Notes: generated by a model from the letters alone, not told the origin. A DNA stretch of 21,981 nucleotides from an uncultured Oscillospiraceae bacterium (GCA_910577415.1 CAJTLK010000018.1:5169-27149), one strand, 5' to 3'. Counted from the first letter of the stretch, positions 7,266 to 14,944 are shown. A program made the numbers and translations.

Positions 7266-8546
7266 TTAAGCGTCCAGCAAACAAGCCACGCCGGGCAGCT
7301 CCTTGCCTTCCATAAACTCCAGGGAAGCGCCGCCGCCGGTAGAGATATGGGTCATCTTGTCGGCATAGCCCAGCTGCTGCACCGCAGCCGCGCTGTCGCC
7401 GCCACCGATGATGGTAATGGCGCTGGTCTTGCTCAGGGCCTCGGCCACGGCCTCAGTGCCCTTAGCGAATTTGGCAAACTCGAACACGCCCATGGGGCCG
7501 TTCCAGATGACGGTGCCGGCGTCGGAGACAGCGTCGCAGTAGAGCTTTACGGTGTCGGGGCCGATGTCCAGGCCCTGCCAGCCGTCGGGGATCTCTCCGG
7601 CTTTGACCACCTTGGAGTTGGCGTCCGGTGCAAAGGCGTCGGCCACCACGGTGTCGATAGGCAGCAGCAGCTTTACACCCTTGGCCTCGGCCTTCTTTAC
7701 CATGTCGTTGGCGTAGTCCATCCAGTCGCTCTCCAGCAGACTGTCGCCCACCTTACCGCCCTTGGCGGCGGAGAAGGTGTAGGCCATGCCGCCGCCGATG
7801 ATGACGGTGTCGGCGATCTCCAGCAGGTTATTGATAACGCCGATCTTGGAGGAGACCTTGCTGCCGCCCAGGATGGCTACCAGGGGGCGCTTGGGGTTAG
7901 CCAGCGCACCGCCGATGAAGTCCAGCTCCTTCTGAATGAGGAAGCCGGAGACGGCGGGGAGGTAGTCGGCCACGCCGGCGGTGGAGGCGTGGGCGCGGTG
8001 GACGGCGCCAAAGGCGTCGGAGACGTACACACCGTTGGCGCCGGCCAGGTCGGCCAGGGCCTTGGCGGTGGCGGGGTCGTTTTTGGTCTCGCCCTTCTCA
8101 AAACGGGTGTTCTCCAGCAGGAGGATCTCCCCGCTCTTGAGGGCCGCGGCCTTGGCCTGGGCGTCGGGGCCAATGACGTCGGCGGCCATCTGGACGTTCT
8201 TGCCCAGCAACTCGCCCAGTCTCTGGGCCACAGGGGCCAGAGTCAACTTGGACAGGGACTTTTTCCACTTGTCCTCGGTCAGCTCAGCCGGGTCCTTGCC
8301 CTTCTCGGTCTGCTTCTTCACCCACTTTTCAAAGTTAGGCTCGGGCTTGCCCAGGTGGGAGCAGGCGATGACGGCGGCGCCCTGCTCCAGCAGATACTGG
8401 ATGGTGGGCAGAGCGGCCCGGATACGCTTGTCGTCGGTGATGACGCCGCTTCCGTCCTTCTCCTGGGGCACATTGAAGTCGCAGCGGAGCAGGACCTTCT
8501 TGCCCTTTACGTCCACATCCTTGACAGTTTTCTTGTTGTAGTTCAT
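7266..8546 (-). CDS. pgk: Phosphoglycerate kinase
   Basis: Transfers the acyl phosphate of 1,3-bisphosphoglycerate to ADP. N-domain substrate motifs RCDFNVP (21-27) and SHLGKP (63-68), and C-domain nucleotide motifs LGGSKVSSK, WNGPMGVFE and GGGDSAAAV are all present. At 426 residues it is about 30 longer than the common 394-400. The extra length lies mainly in a lysine-rich insertion at about residues 69-98, directly after the SHLGKP substrate loop and before LAPVA, with a few more residues near 29-33. The start ATG at 8544-8546 has AAAGGAGG 8 nt upstream. It lies 42 nt downstream of trmL with no room for a strong separate promoter. Confidence 0.97.
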   Translation of the reverse strand: MNYNKKTVKDVDVKGKKVLLRCDFNVPQEKDGSGVITDDKRIRAALPTIQYLLEQGAAVIACSHLGKPEPNFEKWVKKQTEKGKDPAELTEDKWKKSLSKLTLAPVAQRLGELLGKNVQMAADVIGPDAQAKAAALKSGEILLLENTRFEKGETKNDPATAKALADLAGANGVYVSDAFGAVHRAHASTAGVADYLPAVSGFLIQKELDFIGGALANPKRPLVAILGGSKVSSKIGVINNLLEIADTVIIGGGMAYTFSAAKGGKVGDSLLESDWMDYANDMVKKAEAKGVKLLLPIDTVVADAFAPDANSKVVKAGEIPDGWQGLDIGPDTVKLYCDAVSDAGTVIWNGPMGVFEFAKFAKGTEAVAEALSKTSAITIIGGGDSAAAVQQLGYADKMTHISTGGGASLEFMEGKELPGVACLLDA

Positions 8547-8588
8547 AAAAATGGCCTCCTTTTCAGAATATGATATGAGATATTTGAA

Positions 8589-9089
8589 TTATGGTTCCAC
8601 CGATCCGGCCATCTCGCCTGTTTCCAACAGGCCGGGGAAGCCGGTCTGCCTCAGGGCCTCATAAGCGAGGATGGCTGCGGCGTTGGACAGGTTCAGGCAT
8701 CGGGCCTCGGCACGAATGGGGATACGGATACAACGGTCAGGGAAACGAAGACGGAACTCCTCGCTGAGTCCCTTGGTCTCCTTGCCGAAAAAGAGCCAGC
8801 AGCCGTCCCGAAACCGTACGCTGGGGTCGACGTAGCTTTTTGCCCCCTTGGTAGTGGCCAGCCACACATCCTCCGGCATTTCCGAGGCGAAGAGCGCGTC
8901 CAGGCTGGGCCAGACGTGAAGGTCTACCAGGTGCCAGTAGTCCAGTCCCGCCCGCTTGACCGCCTTCTCGCTGATGTCGAAGCCCAGGGGTTCCACCAAA
9001 TGGAGGCGGATGCCGGTGGCGGCGCAGGTGCGGGAGATGTTGCCGGTATTCTGGGGGATCTCCGGCTCTACCAAAACGATATTGAGCAT
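8589..9089 (-). CDS. trmL: tRNA (cytidine(34)-2'-O)-methyltransferase
   Basis: SPOUT-family enzyme that 2'-O-methylates the wobble base of certain leucine tRNAs using S-adenosylmethionine. It has 166 residues, the compact TrmL size without extra domains. Motifs are EIPQNTGNISRTC near the N-terminus (SPOUT motif 1 with the conserved Arg), FGKETKGL in the middle, and the C-terminal knot segment RCLNLSNAAAIL. The start is ATG 9087-9089 with a GGGGTGA ribosome binding site. An earlier in-frame codon would add 25 residues unlike the family and would overlap the promoter. It is the first gene of the apparent trmL-pgk-tpiA-gpmI-eno unit. Confidence 0.93.
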   Translation of the reverse strand: MLNIVLVEPEIPQNTGNISRTCAATGIRLHLVEPLGFDISEKAVKRAGLDYWHLVDLHVWPSLDALFASEMPEDVWLATTKGAKSYVDPSVRFRDGCWLFFGKETKGLSEEFRLRFPDRCIRIPIRAEARCLNLSNAAAILAYEALRQTGFPGLLETGEMAGSVEP

Positions 9090-9135
9090 GTGGTTCACCC
9101 CCCAAAACGGGCATTGCCTGTTGTCAAGCTGTTGT

Positions 9136-9164
9136 ATTGTACCCCATTCCACCGATGATTTCAA
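9136..9164 (-). promoter_or_regulatory. Promoter of trmL and probably the glycolytic cluster
   Basis: Minus-strand TTGAAA (9159-9164), 17-nt spacer, TACAAT (9136-9141). Both hexamers match 5 of 6 consensus bases. The -10 is preceded by GGGG, as in the nadE promoter. The leader is about 40 nt. Confidence 0.8.
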
Positions 9165-9298
9165 CTAAAATCAGGTAAAAAACAGCACTTCTGTGCAGTT
9201 TTCTTTTCACTTGGAAAATATCAACTGCTTTTTTTATTATTTTCGTACATTTCACCGAAAATTCTTTCCCGGTGGATGGAATTTTGCCGCCGGGCCTC

Positions 9299-9326
9299 TT
9301 GTTTCTTATTGAAAATGTGGTATTAT
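9299..9326 (+). promoter_or_regulatory. Promoter of proB-proA
   Basis: TTGTTT (9299-9304), 16-nt spacer, TATTAT (9321-9326), about 32 nt before the proB start. The 200 bases between this and the trmL promoter are AT-rich and hold only a small GCAC/GTGC stem near 9185-9200. I see no T-box or riboswitch. Confidence 0.6.
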
Positions 9327-9358
9327 GATGTGGAAATGAAAAAGAGGAGGTAATGCTT

Positions 9359-10147
9359 ATGGGGCAGCGCCTTGTTGTGAAAGTAGGCACCTCCACCCTT
9401 TTGCGGGAGGGCGGGGGCGTGAATTTTCGGGAGATGGATGCCTTGGCCCGGGTCCTCTCCGACCTGAAGAACATGGGCCATGAGATCATTCTGGTCTCCT
9501 CCGGCGCCATCGGCGTGGGCACGGTGAAGCTGGGTCTGCCCAAGCGGCCCAGTGAGCTGCGGCGCAAGCAGGCCGCCGCCGCAGTGGGGCAGTGCGAGCT
9601 GATGCACCTCTATGACAAATTTTTCGGCGAGTACGGCCAGACCGTGGCCCAGATATTGCTCACCGACGCCGACGTGGACGACCCCCACTGCCGGGAGCAC
9701 CTTACCGGCACCTTTGACGCCATCCTGGATATGGGGGTCATCCCCGTGGTCAATGAGAACGACTCGGTCTCCTCCTCCGAGATAGAGACCGGCCAGAAAA
9801 AGGTGCTGGGCGATAACGATACCCTCTCCGCCATCGTGGCGGGGCTGTGTCGGGCCGATCTGCTGGTGTTGCTCAGCGACATTGACGGCCTCTACGACGC
9901 CGATCCTCATAAAGACCCCGCTGCCAAGCTCATCCACCGGGTGGAGGCCATTACCCCGGAGATCGAGGCCCTGGGCGGAGGCGGCGGGAGCCAGTGGGGC
10001 ACCGGGGGCATGGCGACCAAGCTCTCGGCGGCCAAGCGGGCCTTGTCCCATGGCATCGACATGGTCATCGCCAATTCCGACAAGCTGGACGCTCTTTATG
10101 ATATTGTGGGGGGCAAGGACGTGGGGACGCGTTTCGTTTCCCAATAA
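9359..10147 (+). CDS. proB: Glutamate 5-kinase (short form, no PUA domain)
   Basis: First step of proline synthesis: phosphorylates glutamate to gamma-glutamyl phosphate. The amino-acid kinase fold is complete: VVKVGTSTL at the N-terminus, SSGAIGVG, PVVNENDSVSS, GDNDTLSA, LLSDIDGLYDADP and GTGGMATKL. At 262 residues it ends after the kinase domain and lacks the C-terminal PUA domain of the E. coli-type enzyme (about 367 residues). Two ATGs lie close together. I chose 9359-9361 because AGGAGG (9345-9350) is 8 nt away, whereas the ATG at 9353 is only 2 nt from it. It is followed 12 nt later by proA. Proline feedback control is known for the family but cannot be read here. Confidence 0.95.
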   Translation: MGQRLVVKVGTSTLLREGGGVNFREMDALARVLSDLKNMGHEIILVSSGAIGVGTVKLGLPKRPSELRRKQAAAAVGQCELMHLYDKFFGEYGQTVAQILLTDADVDDPHCREHLTGTFDAILDMGVIPVVNENDSVSSSEIETGQKKVLGDNDTLSAIVAGLCRADLLVLLSDIDGLYDADPHKDPAAKLIHRVEAITPEIEALGGGGGSQWGTGGMATKLSAAKRALSHGIDMVIANSDKLDALYDIVGGKDVGTRFVSQ

Positions 10148-10159
10148 GGAGGCATTTCT

Positions 10160-11410
10160 ATGACCCGACTGGAGACCCAGGGCCTGGCAGCGAAAAACGC
10201 AGAGCGCAGGCTGATGACCGCCACTATGGCGGAGAAGAACACCGCCCTTCTTGCTATGGCCCAGGCCATTGTGGCGCGCCGGGACGAGTGGCTTGCCGCC
10301 AACGCCGAGGACATGAAAGCGGCAAAAAGGGCCGGGATGCGGGAGGCCCTGCTGGACCGCCTTGCCCTGGATGAAAAGCGGATCAACGCCATTGCCGAGG
10401 GAGTGCGGCAGGTGGCCGCCCTCTCCGACCCCGTTGGGCAGGTGGTGAGTTCTACCCTGCGGCCCAACGGTCTGCGGATCGAACGCCGCCGGGTGCCCCT
10501 GGGGGTAGTGGGTATTATCTATGAGGCCCGGCCCAATGTGACGGTGGACGCCGCCGCCCTTTGTCTGAAGTCGGGCAACGCCGTCCTTCTCCGGGGCGGC
10601 AAGGAGGCATTCCGCTCCAACAAGGCGGTGACGGCCATTCTCCGGGACGCGCTGGAGGAGGCGGGGCTGCCCCGTGACTGCATTGCCTTGGTGGAGGACA
10701 CCTCCCGGCAGTCGGCCCAGGAGATGATGGACCTCACCGGGTATCTGGACGTACTCATCCCCCGGGGGGGAGCGGGACTGATCCGCACGGTGGCCCAGAA
10801 CTCCCATGTTCCCGTCATTCGCACGGGGGAGGGGGTCTGCCACGTCTATGTCCATGCCGGTGCCGACCTGGACAGCGCCGCCCGCATCCTCTATAATGCC
10901 AAATGCTCCCGTCCCTCGGTGTGCAACGCCGCCGAGTGTGTGCTGGTGGACCGGGCGGTGGCTCAAAAGTTCCTGCCTATGGCCTGGGAGTATCTGAAAA
11001 AGAAGAATGTGCTCATCCACGGCGGTGCGGAGGTCTGCGCCATCCTGGGGGACAAGGCCGTCCCCGCCACCGCGGAGGATTGGGATATGGAGTACGGCGA
11101 CTACCAGCTTGCCGCCCATGTGGTCACCGGGATAGAGGAGGCCATGGACTTCATCGCCGTCCACGGCACCGGCCACTCTGAGGCCATCATCACCAACGAC
11201 TATGCCGCCGCCCAGACCTTCCTGGACGGAGTGGACGCGGCGGCGGTCTATGTCAACGCCTCCACCCGGTTCACCGACGGCTTTGAGTTCGGCCTGGGGG
11301 CGGAGATCGGCATCTCCACCCAGAAGCTCCACGCCCGGGGTCCCATGGGGCTGGAGGAGCTGACCGCCACCAAGTATGTGGTCTACGGCTCCGGCCAGGT
11401 ACGGGAATAA
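10160..11410 (+). CDS. proA: Glutamate-5-semialdehyde dehydrogenase (gamma-glutamyl phosphate reductase)
   Basis: NADPH-dependent reduction of gamma-glutamyl phosphate to glutamate semialdehyde, the second step of proline synthesis and the obligate partner of ProB. It belongs to the aldehyde dehydrogenase superfamily. At 416 residues it has normal length. The active-site cysteine is Cys255 in RPSVCNAAECVLV. Other family blocks are GVVGIIYEARPNVTVD, SGNAVLLRGGKEA, and the C-terminal RFTDGFEFGLGAEIGIST and ARGPMGLEELT. The ATG at 10160 is preceded by AAGGAGG. ProC, the last enzyme, is not in the window. Confidence 0.97.
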   Translation: MTRLETQGLAAKNAERRLMTATMAEKNTALLAMAQAIVARRDEWLAANAEDMKAAKRAGMREALLDRLALDEKRINAIAEGVRQVAALSDPVGQVVSSTLRPNGLRIERRRVPLGVVGIIYEARPNVTVDAAALCLKSGNAVLLRGGKEAFRSNKAVTAILRDALEEAGLPRDCIALVEDTSRQSAQEMMDLTGYLDVLIPRGGAGLIRTVAQNSHVPVIRTGEGVCHVYVHAGADLDSAARILYNAKCSRPSVCNAAECVLVDRAVAQKFLPMAWEYLKKKNVLIHGGAEVCAILGDKAVPATAEDWDMEYGDYQLAAHVVTGIEEAMDFIAVHGTGHSEAIITNDYAAAQTFLDGVDAAAVYVNASTRFTDGFEFGLGAEIGISTQKLHARGPMGLEELTATKYVVYGSGQVRE

Positions 11411-11422
11411 AGAAGCGCGGAG

Positions 11423-11585
11423 AGCCGGACGACGAGTGACACTGGACTGGAGCGAGGACAAAATTGGTAAGGCGGCACGGCCACCGCGATTTTGTCCGAG
11501 TCGGAGGGCGGTGCTTGCCGGAGGCAAGCGGTACCGCACGACCGAGCCGACAGGCGAGACAGTGGAGCGAGTGTTCTGGCCGGCT
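11423..11585. other. Non-coding block of nested inverted repeats after proA
   Basis: This GC-rich block begins 13 bases after proA and folds on paper into a multibranched structure. The closing stem AGCCGG (11423-11428) pairs with CCGGCT (11580-11585). CACTG (11440-11444) pairs with CAGTG (11560-11564). Hairpin A is GGACAAAAT (11456-11464) with ATTTTGTCC (11489-11497), with inner GGT/ACC and GGC/GCC pairs. GTCGG (11500-11504) pairs with CCGAC (11547-11551) around hairpin B, GCTTGCC/GGCAAGC (11513-11519, 11523-11529) inside GCGGT/ACCGC. It could be a structured RNA, a 3' UTR element or a dispersed repeat. I do not recognise a named family. The symmetric stems leave the strand unsettled. Confidence 0.55.
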
Positions 11586-11610
11586 TGTAGCGTGACAGCC
11601 CCAACGTGAA

Positions 11611-11644
11611 AAAGCCCCGCAGGTCAATGACCTGCGGGGTTTTC
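11611..11644. terminator. Intrinsic terminator between proA and the CHR genes
   Basis: CCCCGCAGGTC stem (from 11615) pairs with GACCTGCGGGG (to 11639), with a 3-base loop. It is flanked by AAA on the left and TTTTCC on the right, so it works for plus-strand proBA transcripts and probably also for the minus-strand nadE operon that ends at 11653. Confidence 0.85.
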
Positions 11645-11652
11645 CTTTTGCG

Positions 11653-12258
11653 TCAAAGCTGGAACACGATTCCCACCACCGCGGCGGCGGCGATGTAAAG
11701 GATGGGGTGAAGCTTTTTCAGCTTGGGGATGCGCATACAAATGAAGACCGCCACGGCGATGAGGATGGCTGGCCAGTAGGGGACGGTGACAGAGATGCCG
11801 TCAGTGGTGAGCAGGTTCAAATTCTGGAACAGGGCGATGACCGCCACCGACCAGCCCGCCGCCGTGATAAGGGCGGTAGAGGCGGGACGCAGGCCGGAGA
11901 AGACGGCGTTGACCACCGCCGAGTCCCGGAATTTCTTCAAAAATCCGGCGATGATGAGGATGACAATGATGGAGGGGGTAATGAGGCCCAGCACTCCCAC
12001 TACAGCGCCCAGGGGACCGCCGATGGGCCCCAGGCCGCCCTGGCCCAAACCGATGGTGTAGCCCACATAGGTGGACATGTTCACCCCCATGGGGCCGGGG
12101 GTGGATTCGCTGACGGCGATCATGTCGGCAAGGTCGGCGGCGGAAAACCAACCTGTCCGGGCGCCCAGATCCTGGAGGAAGGGGATGGTGGCGAGGCCGC
12201 CCCCTACGGAGAAGAGCCCCACCTTGAAAAACTCGTAGAAAAGGCGGAGGTAGATCAT
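11653..12258 (-). CDS. Chromate transporter family protein, second subunit-like half
   Basis: Short CHR-family membrane protein of 201 residues. The N-terminus carries the family signature FFKVGLFSVGGGLATIPFL, followed by AVSESTPGPMGVNMSTYVGY and four or more hydrophobic segments (for example GVLGLITPSIIVILIIAGF). Short CHR proteins occur as adjacent pairs that together equal one full-length ChrA. Members are named for chromate efflux, but the natural substrate is often unknown. The start ATG (12256-12258) overlaps the previous gene's TGA as ATGA, with AAAGGAGG 9 nt upstream. The translational coupling suggests that the two halves are made in equal amounts. Confidence 0.88.
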   Translation of the reverse strand: MIYLRLFYEFFKVGLFSVGGGLATIPFLQDLGARTGWFSAADLADMIAVSESTPGPMGVNMSTYVGYTIGLGQGGLGPIGGPLGAVVGVLGLITPSIIVILIIAGFLKKFRDSAVVNAVFSGLRPASTALITAAGWSVAVIALFQNLNLLTTDGISVTVPYWPAILIAVAVFICMRIPKLKKLHPILYIAAAAVVGIVFQL

Positions 12259-12836
12259 TTCTTTTCCCCTCCTTTCCCGAAGAAGAGGAGCAGTCCGGCC
12301 AGGCCCGCCAGTACGATATAGCTCACCGGGCTGAAGAGGAAGCTGAGGCTGGGAAACATGGCCTCCAGCTGCTTGTCAAAAATCGACGGCAGCAAGACAA
12401 GGATAAAAATGACGGCGGAGGCCGGGTCCTTCACCGTGGTCTTGCCCAACTTGAGGACGCTGGAGGCGATAAGGGCCACCACTGCCGCCCGCACCCCGGC
12501 AAAGGCGTGGCCCACGGCGGGGATGTGGGCAAAGTTGGTAAGGAAAGCGGCGATGAGAGTGATGATGACAATGGAGGGGAAGACCAAGCCCAAGGTGGCA
12601 ATGACGCCGCCTGGGATACCCTTTCGCTTGGAGCCTAAGAAGGTGGCGGTGTTGACAGCGATGACGCCGGGGGTACACTGGCCGATGGCGAAATAGTCGG
12701 TGAGCTCCTCATCGGTGCACCAGCCCTTGCTCTCCACTACCTCCCGCTGAAGAATGGGGAGCATGGCGTAGCCCCCGCCGAAGGTGCAGGCCCCCACCTT
12801 GGCAAAGGTGAGAAAAAGATCGAGATATTCGTTCAT
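12255..12836 (-). CDS. Chromate transporter family protein, first subunit-like half
   Basis: Short CHR-family membrane protein of 193 residues and partner of the next gene. The signature FAKVGACTFGGGYAMLPIL lies near the N-terminus, followed by FAIGQCTPGVIAVNTATFLG and several hydrophobic helices. It ends in a positively charged tail (FGKGGEKK). The two proteins share the GGG...P and TPG...N...T patterns, consistent with the inverted halves of a bidomain carrier. The start codon overlaps the nadE stop as ATGA (12833-12836), with GGAGG inside the nadE 3' end. Substrate cannot be inferred from sequence; a link with NAD synthesis is only contextual. Confidence 0.88.
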   Translation of the reverse strand: MNEYLDLFLTFAKVGACTFGGGYAMLPILQREVVESKGWCTDEELTDYFAIGQCTPGVIAVNTATFLGSKRKGIPGGVIATLGLVFPSIVIITLIAAFLTNFAHIPAVGHAFAGVRAAVVALIASSVLKLGKTTVKDPASAVIFILVLLPSIFDKQLEAMFPSLSFLFSPVSYIVLAGLAGLLLFFGKGGEKK

Positions 12837-14770
12837 TTTAACCCCTCCAATTCATTCAGCCACAGGTTGGAAACGGCGTCAGAAGGCATCCGCCAGTCCC
12901 CGCGAGGGGAGAGGGCCACGCTGCCCACCTTGGGCCCGTCGGGGACGCAGGAGCGTTTGAACTGCTGGGAGAAAAAGCGGCGGTAGAAGTTCCGCAGCCA
13001 TTTCAAGATCGTATCGCGGTCATATTCTCCGGCAAAGGCGCGCTCCGCCAGCCGCAGCACCTTCCGGGGGGGGAAGCCCCAGCGGAGGGCGTAATAGAGG
13101 AAGAAATCGTGAAGCTCGTAGGGACCCACGATATCCTCAGTTTTCTGACTGATCTCCCCGTTCTCGGCGGGGAGCAGCTCAGGGGAGACCGGGGTGTCCA
13201 AAATATCCCGGAGTACTTGGGCCAGGGCGGGATCGGCGGTGGTCCGGGCCACATGGCCCACCACAAAACGCACCAGGGTCTTGGGAATGGAGGCATTGAC
13301 GGCGTACATGCTCATATGGTCGCCGTTATAGGTGCACCAGCCCAGGGCCAGCTCGCTGAGGTCTCCGGTGCCGATGACCAGGCCGCCGCTCTGATTGGAC
13401 AGGTCCATCAACACCTGGGTCCGCTCCCGGGCCTGGGCGTTTTCAAAGGTGACGCTGTGGTCGTCCATGGACTGGCCAACATCGGCAAAGTGCTGCTTCA
13501 CGGCGGCAGTGATATCCACTACCTTCAGCTTAGCGCCTACCCGTTCCGCCAGCACCTCGGCGTTGGAGCGGGTGCGCTTGGTGGTGCCGAAGCAGGGCAT
13601 GGTGACGCACAAAATGTCGCTCATGGGCCGACCCAGCAGTTCCATGGCCCGGGCGGTGATGAGGAGGGCCAGCGTAGAGTCCAGGCCCCCGGAGAGGCCG
13701 ATGACGGCGGCGGAGGCGGCGGTATGCTCCAGCCGCTTCTTGAGTCCCAGGGCAGCGATGGTCAGAATTTCCCCGCACCGCTCGGCACGGAGAGTTTGAT
13801 CCTGGGGAACAAAAGGCGCGGGAGAGACCGGGCGGGTGAAGGAGGTGACCTCCGAGGACAGGGAGAAGGGGATGCGGTAGACGCCCGCGCCGGGGACGCG
13901 TTCTGCGGGGGACTCCGGGGGGGCAAACGTGTTCATCCTCCGCCGCTCATAGGAGAGCTTCCCGACATCAATTTCGCTGACGGTGAGCCCGGTCTCAAAA
14001 CGCTTTTCCGCCAGGATGGCACCGTTTTCCGCAATGAGGTCGTGTCCGGCGAAGACCAGGTCGGTGGTGGACTCCCCCTCCCCGGCGTCGGTATAGACAT
14101 AGCCGCACAGGCACCGGGCGGACTGGTTTTTCACCAGCTCCCGGCGGTAATCCGCCTTGCCCACCACCTCGTCGGAGGCGGACAGGTTGAGAATGAGGGT
14201 GGCCCCCGCCCGAGCCAGGGCGGTAGAGGGTGGATCGGCGGCCCACAGGTCTTCACAAATTTCCACGCCTACAGTGAGATGTGTGGCGTCCTCACAGGCG
14301 AACAGGATACCGGGAAAGAGATTCACAGGTTGACCGCAGAGATCAAAGACAGCGTCTGCGTCTTTCCCGGAAGCGAACCACCGGCCCTCATAAAATTCCC
14401 CATAGTTGGGGATGCAGGTTTTTGGAATCAGTCCCAAAAGCTCGCCTTTTAGTATTACTGCGGCACAATTATACGAATTGTTGTCGAAAGGATTTTTCAC
14501 CGGCAGACCTACGGCGGCAAGGACTTCCAGATCCTTCGTCTCCTCCAGTACCGTTTCCAGGGCCTCCTCGGCGCCATGAAGCAGGGTGTCCTGCAAAAAG
14601 AGGTCGCCGCAGGTGTATCCGGTAAGGCACAGCTCGGGGAATGCCATGACCTTTACCCCCAGAGACTCCGCCTCCCGCATCAGGGCAATGACCGCCTGGG
14701 CGTTGTGGGCGGGGTCGGCCACCCTGATCTTCGGCGTGGCCGCCGCCACCTTAATAAAACCGTCTCGCAT
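12833..14770 (-). CDS. nadE: Glutamine-dependent NAD+ synthetase
   Basis: Two-domain enzyme that amidates nicotinic acid adenine dinucleotide to NAD+ using ammonia tunnelled from glutamine. The N-terminal nitrilase-type glutaminase has the full triad: Glu46 (AFPELCLTGY), Lys117 (LIPKTCIPNYGEFYEGRW) and Cys172 (VGVEICEDLW). The C-terminal synthetase carries the ATP pyrophosphatase loop GLSGGLDST (358-366) and the later GTGDLSELALGWCTYNGDHM block. From ATG 14768-14770 it has 645 residues, in line with the bacterial long form. GAGGGGG precedes it by 7 nt; an upstream in-frame codon would add 15 residues across the promoter spacer. It is first in a three-gene unit with the CHR pair. Confidence 0.96.
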   Translation of the reverse strand: MRDGFIKVAAATPKIRVADPAHNAQAVIALMREAESLGVKVMAFPELCLTGYTCGDLFLQDTLLHGAEEALETVLEETKDLEVLAAVGLPVKNPFDNNSYNCAAVILKGELLGLIPKTCIPNYGEFYEGRWFASGKDADAVFDLCGQPVNLFPGILFACEDATHLTVGVEICEDLWAADPPSTALARAGATLILNLSASDEVVGKADYRRELVKNQSARCLCGYVYTDAGEGESTTDLVFAGHDLIAENGAILAEKRFETGLTVSEIDVGKLSYERRRMNTFAPPESPAERVPGAGVYRIPFSLSSEVTSFTRPVSPAPFVPQDQTLRAERCGEILTIAALGLKKRLEHTAASAAVIGLSGGLDSTLALLITARAMELLGRPMSDILCVTMPCFGTTKRTRSNAEVLAERVGAKLKVVDITAAVKQHFADVGQSMDDHSVTFENAQARERTQVLMDLSNQSGGLVIGTGDLSELALGWCTYNGDHMSMYAVNASIPKTLVRFVVGHVARTTADPALAQVLRDILDTPVSPELLPAENGEISQKTEDIVGPYELHDFFLYYALRWGFPPRKVLRLAERAFAGEYDRDTILKWLRNFYRRFFSQQFKRSCVPDGPKVGSVALSPRGDWRMPSDAVSNLWLNELEGLK

Positions 14771-14803
14771 AGTCGCGCCCCCTCTTTTCTTCTGGGTCAG
14801 CTT

Positions 14804-14832
14804 ATTGTACCCCAATTATGCCCAAAAGGCAA
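14804..14832 (-). promoter_or_regulatory. Promoter of nadE and the CHR pair
   Basis: Minus-strand TTGCCT (14827-14832), 17-nt spacer, TACAAT (14804-14809). The 12 bases TGGGGTACAATA around the -10 are identical to those of the trmL promoter. Confidence 0.75.
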
Positions 14833-14904
14833 GAAGGGACCCTGTGACCTTTTCCGTAGGGGCGCACGTGCGCACGTATTTTGCAAAAAGATATACGCAA
14901 GAGA

Positions 14905-14944
14905 ACCCAAAGACCCCCCGGCGAAAGCCGGGGGGTCTTTGGGT
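14905..14944. repeat. Orphan 18-bp hairpin with GAAA tetraloop
   Basis: Perfect inverted repeat, 14905-14922 with 14927-14944, around GAAA, with a run of six C/G pairs. It looks like a terminator stem, but no T-run follows on either strand and it sits between two divergent promoters where no known transcript should end. GAAA is a GNRA loop only on the plus strand. It may end an unseen small transcript or be a dispersed repeat. Confidence 0.7.

Noticed and set aside
9165..9298. Possible T-box or leader attenuator before proB
   Set aside because: The AT-rich spacer shows no T-box sequence or terminator/antiterminator pair, and the proB promoter lies downstream of it.
9323..11539. A 738-codon open frame on the minus strand across proB-proA
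   Set aside because: It is antisense to two clear enzymes, is rich in Gly/His/Pro/Arg as expected from GC-rich shadow frames, and has no family motif.
11376..11609. A 77-codon plus-strand frame through the structured block after proA
   Set aside because: It starts inside proA, has no ribosome binding site, and its sequence is dictated by the inverted repeats; the block is better read as non-coding.
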